From positions 1 to 57,071 of the IMG/VR virus record IMGVR_UViG_3300021959_007110: a DNA stretch of 57,071 nt, one strand, 5' to 3'. The stretch comes from a virus. Each line of letters starts with the position of its first letter. The stretch's first letter is position 1. Of the stretch, positions 52,008 to 57,071 are shown piece by piece. The notes beneath the pieces were generated by a model. It saw only the letters and a program-made list of their open reading frames with translations, searched no databases and was not told where the DNA came from. The translations under genes and the position numbers were made by a program.

Positions 52008-54259
52008 ATGATGTATGTTTTGTGTTCGCAAGCGCGACAGAAAAAGACCCAGAAAAACTAATTAATAAATATCTTAAAGGTGTAGATTATGATGTAAAGT
52101 TTCTACATTCAGGCAAGAAAGAAAAAATTCTAAAAAAAGATATTGATCTTGATTTAGAAGAATTAAAAAATTATAAAATACTTTCCCTAGTAGGTGCAGA
52201 CCCTCTTAAGTATGTTGCGGGTATGACGGGCATCCAAAAATATAATGGAGTATTTATTGAAAAGAAATACTTACCAATTATGAATCCAAATATGGTTATT
52301 TTTAAACCACAACTTGAGGATGATATTGTAAGAGCATTTAATCAAATCCCTAAACTCTTAAGCGGTGAAGGTGTCGGGGAGCAGGCCGAGAAAGATTATT
52401 GTTTTATAGAAACAGAAGAACAGTTTTTACAATATAAAGATCAGTTATCTGATGCTAATACACTTGTTGTTGATATTGAAACTACTTCTGTATCTCCACA
52501 CACAGGAACAATTCTTGGTATCGCTATTTCAACACGACCTCACCAAGGTTTATATGTATCAATTGATATTGTAGAAAAACATAAACAGTGGTTTCACGAT
52601 TTATTTAAGACTCGTAAATGTATTTTTCACAATTCAAAGTTCGATACTAACTACATGGAAACTGAACTTAATTTTGAATTTCCTGATTATGAAGATACTA
52701 TGTTACTTCATTATTGTTTAGAAGAAGCTGTCGGAACTCACGGTCTCAAGCCTTTAGCTCTACGTTTTACTGATTTAGGTGATTATGAGCGCGAACTCGA
52801 TGATTATAAAAAGTCATGGGCAAGAAAGAACAAAGTCAAGTTAGAAAACTTTAACTATGGTATGTTACCGAGCGATATTCTTGCACCCTATGCGTGTAAA
52901 GATGCTGATGCTACTTTTCAACTTTATGGTAAGTTCAAACCTTTAGTAGAAAACAGTGGAGAATTTACGAGATTATACGAAAACATTCTAAAACCTGCGA
53001 CACACGCTATGAAGCGCCTCGAAAAGAATGGAGGCCCTATTAACATTGAACAAGTTACTTGGTTAGCCGAACAATACCAAATTGATGTTGAAGAGTGTCT
53101 AGCAGAAATATCCCAACATGAAGCAGTGCAACGATTTGAGCGTGTGTATGAAAAAACATTTAACCCTAATTCGACTATGCAACTTCGTGATTTATTCTTT
53201 AATATCCTAAAACTCAAACCATCTAAGAAAACAGATACAGGGGCGTACTCTGTAGATAAAGAAGTCTTATCTAATCTAGGACATCCTCTGTCTGAAGCAA
53301 TTCTTGAACTTAGAGAAAAATCTAAAATGGCGGGGACTTATATTAATAACATTAGAAAAGGAGTAGATAAAGATGGTAGGCTTCGTTCTGGCTTTAATAT
53401 TCATGGTACTACTTCTGGGCGTCTTTCTAGCAGTGGAAACCTTAACTATCAGAATATTCCACGAGATAACAAAGACATCAAAAAATTGTTCAAAGCACGA
53501 CCAGGATACAAGATAATTCAATGTGATCTAGGAACTGCCGAGGTATATTACGCAGCTATGCTCAGTGGCGATCAATTTTTACAGAAAGCTTTTATTGATA
53601 AACTTGACTTTCACTCGTATGTAGCTAAACAAATGTTTAATCTTCCGGTAGAGGTTAATGAAGTAAAAAAACAATATGCAGCACAGAGACAGTATGCAAA
53701 AGCCATTACGTTTGGTATTATGTACCAAGCAGGTCCGGCAAAAATTGCTGAAACTGTGAACAAAGATGCAAAAGCAGGTGAAGAGATTACTTCTAACCAG
53801 TCTAAACAGTTTATTCAGAAGTATTTTAATGAAGCAAAAGCTCTTAAACGTTTTATTGATTCTTCTAATAAACAGATTGAAACTTCTGCTTATATCTATT
53901 CTTTCTTTGGCCGCAAGCGTAGACTTCCAGAAGCAAAATCTCCGAACCGTGGGGTAGCCCAGCACGCAATTCGTTCAGGAGTTAATTTTCTTGTTCAGTC
54001 TGTAGCTTCTGATATTAACATTATGGGTGTGATTGACTTGGTGAAGTGGATTGAAGATAATGACTATCTAGAGGTTATCAAACCATTTACTGTAGTTCAC
54101 GATTCAATTGTGTCAGAAGTCAGAGAAGATCTTGTTGATGACTATATCAAAAATGCTAAAGAGTGTATTCAACGAGATAGAGGACTTTCTATTCCAAATT
54201 GTCCTATTAAGGTAGATTTTGAAGTTGGTCCGAGTTGGGGTGAGTTGACAGAGCTATGA
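52004..54259 (+). CDS. polA: Family A DNA polymerase with 3'-5' exonuclease (and N-terminal UDG-like domain)
   Basis: A 751-residue protein. N-terminal 125 residues contain LSLVGADPLKYVAGM, KYNGVFIEKKYLPIMNP, like a degenerate uracil-DNA glycosylase-fold domain. Exonuclease: LVVDIETTSVSPHTGTILG (D-x-E), IFHNSKFDTNYMETEL (N-x3-D) and YACKDADATFQLYGKF (Y-x3-D-ish). Polymerase: QCDLGTAEVYYAAMLSGD (motif A Asp), RQYAKAITFGIMYQA (motif B, with Phe at the 762-type site), VVHDSIVSEV (motif C with Asp then Ser in place of the usual HDE). It copies the phage genome. ATGA overlap with a 38-residue gene. Confidence 0.93.
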   Translation: MNDVCFVFASATEKDPEKLINKYLKGVDYDVKFLHSGKKEKILKKDIDLDLEELKNYKILSLVGADPLKYVAGMTGIQKYNGVFIEKKYLPIMNPNMVIFKPQLEDDIVRAFNQIPKLLSGEGVGEQAEKDYCFIETEEQFLQYKDQLSDANTLVVDIETTSVSPHTGTILGIAISTRPHQGLYVSIDIVEKHKQWFHDLFKTRKCIFHNSKFDTNYMETELNFEFPDYEDTMLLHYCLEEAVGTHGLKPLALRFTDLGDYERELDDYKKSWARKNKVKLENFNYGMLPSDILAPYACKDADATFQLYGKFKPLVENSGEFTRLYENILKPATHAMKRLEKNGGPINIEQVTWLAEQYQIDVEECLAEISQHEAVQRFERVYEKTFNPNSTMQLRDLFFNILKLKPSKKTDTGAYSVDKEVLSNLGHPLSEAILELREKSKMAGTYINNIRKGVDKDGRLRSGFNIHGTTSGRLSSSGNLNYQNIPRDNKDIKKLFKARPGYKIIQCDLGTAEVYYAAMLSGDQFLQKAFIDKLDFHSYVAKQMFNLPVEVNEVKKQYAAQRQYAKAITFGIMYQAGPAKIAETVNKDAKAGEEITSNQSKQFIQKYFNEAKALKRFIDSSNKQIETSAYIYSFFGRKRRLPEAKSPNRGVAQHAIRSGVNFLVQSVASDINIMGVIDLVKWIEDNDYLEVIKPFTVVHDSIVSEVREDLVDDYIKNAKECIQRDRGLSIPNCPIKVDFEVGPSWGELTEL

Positions 54260-54372
54260 GACACTACATCGCTTGGTTTAAAAAACTACATAAACAGTAT
54301 GGATTCTGGCAAGCTGTAATGTGTGCTCATTATAATGCTAAATATTATGATATAGAGGGAAATTATAAATGA
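54256..54372 (+). CDS. Small protein, 38 aa
   Basis: ATG at 54256 overlapping the polymerase stop. MRHYIAWFKKLHKQYGFWQA then VMCAHYNAKYYDIEGNYK: helical, aromatic and basic. Its TGA overlaps the ATG of the next gene (ATGA). Not recognised, but the four-base overlaps on both ends support it. Confidence 0.6.
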   Translation: MRHYIAWFKKLHKQYGFWQAVMCAHYNAKYYDIEGNYK

Positions 54373-54788
54373 TAGTCGGATTTACTTGTTCTACTTTTGA
54401 TTTACTTCATGCTGGACACGTACAAATGCTCCGTGAAGCAAAAGAACACTGTGATTATCTAATTTGCGGGCTACAAATAGATCCATCTATAGACAGGTCA
54501 GAAAAGAATTCACCTATACAAACAGTCGTTGAACGATATACCCAGTTAAAAGCAGTTAGTTATGTAGATGAGATAATTCCATACGCTACAGAAGAAGATT
54601 TACAAGATATTCTCCAAATGTATCACATTAATGTAAGAATTCTTGGAGACGAATATAGAGAAAAAGACTTCACAGGAAAAGAGATCTGCAAAAGGCGAGA
54701 TATATCACTTTACTTTAACAAACGTGACCATAGATTTAGTTCGAGTGATTTAAGAAAAAGAGTTACAAAGCAATGTTCGAGCACATAA
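54369..54788 (+). CDS. Glycerol-3-phosphate cytidylyltransferase-like (TagD family)
   Basis: A 139-residue protein. MIVGFTCSTFDLLHAGHVQM has the HxGH site, LICGLQIDPSIDRSEKNSPI follows, VERYTQLKAVSYVDEIIPYA is the second family block, and SSSDLRKRV is close to the R-T-x-G-I-S-T end. Forms a CDP-linked alcohol or sugar from CTP. May supply an activated unit for the phage glycan or teichoic-like polymer. Confidence 0.85.
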   Translation: MIVGFTCSTFDLLHAGHVQMLREAKEHCDYLICGLQIDPSIDRSEKNSPIQTVVERYTQLKAVSYVDEIIPYATEEDLQDILQMYHINVRILGDEYREKDFTGKEICKRRDISLYFNKRDHRFSSSDLRKRVTKQCSST

Positions 54789-55261
54789 AGTTTCCTTTTT
54801 TTGGGTTAAAGAAAAAACCTTATTCAGTAGAATTTACGCTGGATAAGATTTTTGTTATCAGAACTGAAGGAAGTCATAAAGAAACTGTTGATGATAAAAA
54901 TTTAGAAGGAGATTACTTTGCAAGACTTTCGCAAATGGATCTTAGGCTAGATTTTGATTGTACTTGTAAAAATATTCAACAACTAGTATATGAAAGACCT
55001 AAATGGGGTATGGATGCATGGGCTAAATCCCATGACATGTCAGACTCTTTATTTTGCAAGGCGATCAAAAGAAAAATCGTCAAGACACATGACAATCTTA
55101 TTTGGTTTAAATCTATATCTTACCCATTTAGTATACCAACAGATCAAAAATTAGATCTTGACGAAGAAATGCACGGTATTCTCATCAGTATCAATAACGA
55201 GTGGTTCATAAAAGAATTCACTCTTGATGAGGAACAAATTGATAGAAAAATAAGGATATAA
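54773..55261 (+). CDS. Hypothetical protein, 162 aa
   Basis: Begins MFEHIKFPFFGLKKKPYSVE, then a mixed alpha/beta body with LDFDCTCKNIQQLVYERPKW and KTHDNLIWFKSISYPFSIPT. Two Cys close together (DFDCTCK). Not recognised. Overlaps TagD by 16 bases and ends three bases before the glycine-zipper gene, so it is part of the same transcript. Confidence 0.5.
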   Translation: MFEHIKFPFFGLKKKPYSVEFTLDKIFVIRTEGSHKETVDDKNLEGDYFARLSQMDLRLDFDCTCKNIQQLVYERPKWGMDAWAKSHDMSDSLFCKAIKRKIVKTHDNLIWFKSISYPFSIPTDQKLDLDEEMHGILISINNEWFIKEFTLDEEQIDRKIRI

Positions 55262-55263
55262 AA

Positions 55264-55701
55264 ATGAAATATTTAGAGAAGATTACACACACAGTTATTT
55301 TAAGCGCATCTATTGGATTTTGCTCATCATTGGCTTTTGCAGACCCTATTAATGGTGATGTAGTAGATCACTATAAAACAGTTATCAATAAAACTCCATA
55401 TACTGTTGAAGTATGTGAAAATGTAGCAGTATCAGGAGATAAAACTGGTGATACTCTTATGGGAGCAATCATTGGCGGTGCTATTGGCAACAATGTTACA
55501 AAAAATGTTGATAATGGAGGGGCTGTCGGTGCTTTGTTAGGAGGAATGTTAGCACACAATAATAGTGATGCTACTGGAGGAACAAAACGAGTGTGTAAGA
55601 TGGAGACTAGATATAACGAGTCTTCTGCACAAATCTATTCCCATTCAGTTATTACGTTTTTCTCAAACGGTAAACAGTATAGTTTAAGATTTAATAAGTG
55701 A
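55264..55701 (+). CDS. Glycine-zipper 17-kDa surface-antigen-like envelope protein
   Basis: A 145-residue protein. Residues 1-26 are a signal peptide (MKYLEKITHTVILSASIGFC then SSLAFA-D). Residues 64-97 are a glycine zipper (TLMGAIIGGAIGNNVTKNVD, GGAVGALLGGMLA), the hallmark of the Rickettsia 17-kDa/Gly-zipper family that inserts in the outer membrane. A Cys pair flanks it. A phage product in the host envelope could alter permeability or block superinfection. Confidence 0.78.
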   Translation: MKYLEKITHTVILSASIGFCSSLAFADPINGDVVDHYKTVINKTPYTVEVCENVAVSGDKTGDTLMGAIIGGAIGNNVTKNVDNGGAVGALLGGMLAHNNSDATGGTKRVCKMETRYNESSAQIYSHSVITFFSNGKQYSLRFNK

Positions 55702-55844
55702 AAACTTGTACTAAGTGTGAGAGAGAAATAATTTTCGAACTACCCGATATTGTATGGATAGCTGTTTGTTCTGGTTGTCATAAAAGCATTTATATAATAC
55801 CAGATAATGACTGTAAACAATATAAATATGAGAGACAAGAATGA
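55698..55844 (+). CDS. Small zinc-ribbon protein, 48 aa (GTG start)
   Basis: GTG at 55698 overlapping the upstream stop; 48 residues: MKTCTKCEREIIFELPDIVW then IAVCSGCHKSIYIIPDNDCK. CxxC...CxxCH spacing is a zinc ribbon of the type used by transcription or RNA-binding adaptors. ATGA overlap with the following kinase-like gene. Too short for most automatic calls, but frame and motifs are clear. Confidence 0.65.
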   Translation: MKTCTKCEREIIFELPDIVWIAVCSGCHKSIYIIPDNDCKQYKYERQE

Positions 55845-56281
55845 AAATACTAATATTTGGATTACCGGGGTCAGGAAAAACTACTCTAGCTAAACCTTTT
55901 GCTGAATTACTTAGTGGGATTCATTTAAACGGAGATGTTATCAGAGAAAAATATAATGATTGGGATTTTAGCAATAAAGGTAGACTTAGGCAAAGCCTAC
56001 GTATGAAACATTTAGCCGATGGAATAGTTATGGCAAATAAAATTGCTATAGTAGACTTTGTTTGTCCCACTCAGGTGACAAGAGACTGGTTTGAGGCTGA
56101 TTATACAGTATGGATGGATACGATTGAAAAAGGGCGCTACGATGACACAAATGCATTATTTGAAAAACCAGACACAGTTAACTATCATGTTGCTGAATGG
56201 TTTGAGGATACGCATGCTCAACTAGCAGATGTTGTCAGTAATTACATGCGCAAACAAGAAAAAAGCAAGGAGAAACTATGA
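55841..56281 (+). CDS. Adenylylsulfate (APS) kinase-like P-loop protein
   Basis: A 146-residue protein. MKILIFGLPGSGKTTLAKPF is a P-loop, IHLNGDVIREKYNDWDFSNK (compare LDGDnVR..l...gFs..DR of APS kinase) follows, then GRLRQSLRMKHLADGIVMAN and VDFVCPTQVTRDWFEADYTV. APS kinases make PAPS, which the sulfotransferase at 23535 needs. The family also includes other small kinases and nucleotidyl enzymes, so substrate is not certain. Sits directly before the ABC-transporter binding protein with an ATGA overlap. Confidence 0.72.
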   Translation: MKILIFGLPGSGKTTLAKPFAELLSGIHLNGDVIREKYNDWDFSNKGRLRQSLRMKHLADGIVMANKIAIVDFVCPTQVTRDWFEADYTVWMDTIEKGRYDDTNALFEKPDTVNYHVAEWFEDTHAQLADVVSNYMRKQEKSKEKL

Positions 56282-57071
56282 TTAAAAGACTAATAGCTGC
56301 GAGTGCTTTAGCACTATCTGTAGCAACAACAGCCTACGCAGAACCAGTAAAAGTGGGTTTTGTATATGTCGGACCAATTGGGGACCATGGTTGGACGTAT
56401 AGACATGATATCGGTCGTCAACAAGTAGAAGAAGCATACGGAGACAAAGTAAAAACAACTTATGTTGAAAGTGTGCCAGAAGGTCCTGACGCAGAAAGAG
56501 TTATGCGTTCAATGGTCAAAGACGGAGCAGACATCATTTTTGCAACAAGTTTTGGCTACATGCAATCGATGGCAAAAGTTGCTAAAGAGTTTCCAAACGT
56601 AAAGTTTGAACACGCAACTGGCTACAAGCAAAGTGGTAACATGGCATCATACGGACTGCGTTTGTACCAAGCAAGACATGTACAAGGTATTATTGCAGGT
56701 ATGATGACAAAGACAAACAAAATTTGTTATGTTGCTGCTTTTCCAATCCCAGAAGTCATTCGTGAGATTAACACCTACTATATGGGCGCAAAGAAAATGA
56801 ACCCAGATGTAGAAATCATGATTACTTGGGCAAACACTTGGTATGATCCAGGCAAAGAGTCACAGGCTGCTAAAGTTATGATGGCCGAAGGTTGTGACAT
56901 GGTTGCACAACACACTGATAGTCCTGCTCCATTGCAGGCTGCACAAGCAGAAGGCAAGTTGGGCTTTGGTCAAGCAAGTGACCAGATCAAGTTTGCACCT
57001 AAAGCACAATTGACAGCAACTATTGACAACTGGGGTCCTTACTATGTAAGCAAAGTTGGGCAAGTGATTGA
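56278..57071 (+). CDS. BMP-family ABC-transporter substrate-binding protein (partial)
   Basis: Open to the right edge; 264 residues seen. Signal peptide MIKRLIAASALALSVATTAYA-EP. VGFVYVGPIGDHGWTYRHDI, VESVPEGPDAERVMRSMVKD, GADIIFATSFGYMQSMAKVA, ATGYKQSGNMASYGLRLYQA, MVAQHTDSPAPLQAAQ: all typical of the Bmp/PnrA family that binds nucleosides or related solutes in the periplasm. G+C and codons are higher than in the phage neighbours, as in a recent host gain. The ATG overlaps the kinase stop, so it is in the phage operon. Likely boosts uptake of purines or similar for DNA synthesis. Confidence 0.85.
   Translation, partial: MIKRLIAASALALSVATTAYAEPVKVGFVYVGPIGDHGWTYRHDIGRQQVEEAYGDKVKTTYVESVPEGPDAERVMRSMVKDGADIIFATSFGYMQSMAKVAKEFPNVKFEHATGYKQSGNMASYGLRLYQARHVQGIIAGMMTKTNKICYVAAFPIPEVIREINTYYMGAKKMNPDVEIMITWANTWYDPGKESQAAKVMMAEGCDMVAQHTDSPAPLQAAQAEGKLGFGQASDQIKFAPKAQLTATIDNWGPYYVSKVGQVI

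Noticed and set aside
56278-57071. Prophage/host chromosome junction at the right edge
   Set aside because: The binding-protein gene is joined to the preceding phage-like gene by an ATGA overlap, and no attachment site, integrase or change of spacing is seen. Sequence beyond the edge would decide.
1-57071. CRISPR array, integrase, transposase or insertion sequence
   Set aside because: No regularly spaced direct repeats, no terminal inverted repeats with a transposase and no recombinase motifs were seen.

Overview
The window is one continuous stretch of an AT-rich, tailed-phage genome from a marine setting, and the probable host is an alphaproteobacterium. Phage origin is supported by a lysozyme, an overlapping i-spanin/o-spanin pair, a virion-type structural protein, a family A DNA polymerase, a DnaB-like helicase, a TOPRIM primase, a T4 DsbA-like protein, and many tightly packed small genes with ATGA or TAATG overlaps. 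The host inference rests mainly on a circularly permuted (two-piece type) tmRNA gene whose tag starts ANDNFA, the alphaproteobacterial pattern. No integrase, capsid, portal, terminase or tail-tube gene is visible, so the genome must continue outside the window.

Layout. Positions 1-26749 are transcribed leftward, except one SGNH-hydrolase gene at 22663-23325. From right to left this arm holds unknown small genes (25.4-26.7 kb), a glycan/sulfate/carbamoyl modification group with two SGNH genes and a 2OG oxygenase (20.2-25.4 kb), a PD-(D/E)XK nuclease, the spanins, a Rieske-type oxygenase without its Rieske cluster next to a metallothionein-like protein, an endolysin, a class II aminoacyl-tRNA-synthetase-like gene followed by an odd tRNA, a PiT-type phosphate permease, a run of small membrane proteins, a thermonuclease, a structural protein, a UV-damage endonuclease, two paralogous C/H/D proteins around a nitroreductase, small basic proteins, a secreted Cys-repeat protein, a class 3 lipase and a partial glycosyltransferase.

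A divergent promoter region (26.75-26.87 kb) separates this from the rightward arm. The rightward arm starts with a sugar/glycan operon (27.3-44 kb: aminotransferases, epimerases, Fe-dependent alcohol dehydrogenase, hexapeptide acyltransferase, glycosyltransferases, methyltransferase). Inserted in it are bS21, the permuted tmRNA, an IscA-like Fe-S carrier and two 2OG-type hydroxylases. It then continues into replication (44-54 kb: PC4-like protein, DUF3310-like protein, LigA, two HTH proteins, helicase, cytidylyltransferase, primase, PolA). It ends with a second cytidylyltransferase, a glycine-zipper envelope protein, a small Zn-ribbon, an APS-kinase-like protein and a BMP-family ABC-transporter binding protein cut by the window edge.

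How the parts fit: the right arm copies DNA and remodels sugars, probably host surface glycans or virion/DNA decoration. The left arm makes virion, lysis and auxiliary metabolic proteins. Four separate elements point to active modification of host translation: bS21, the permuted tmRNA carrying a small ORF in its spacer, and a synthetase-like protein paired with a class II-bodied tRNA bearing a GUU anticodon. The tRNA/synthetase pair and the tmRNA with its embedded ORF are the most unusual things in the window. Six predicted promoters share a TTGC-type -35 box, and several units begin with a hairpin right after the promoter. All functions are read from sequence motifs by eye; no search was run.
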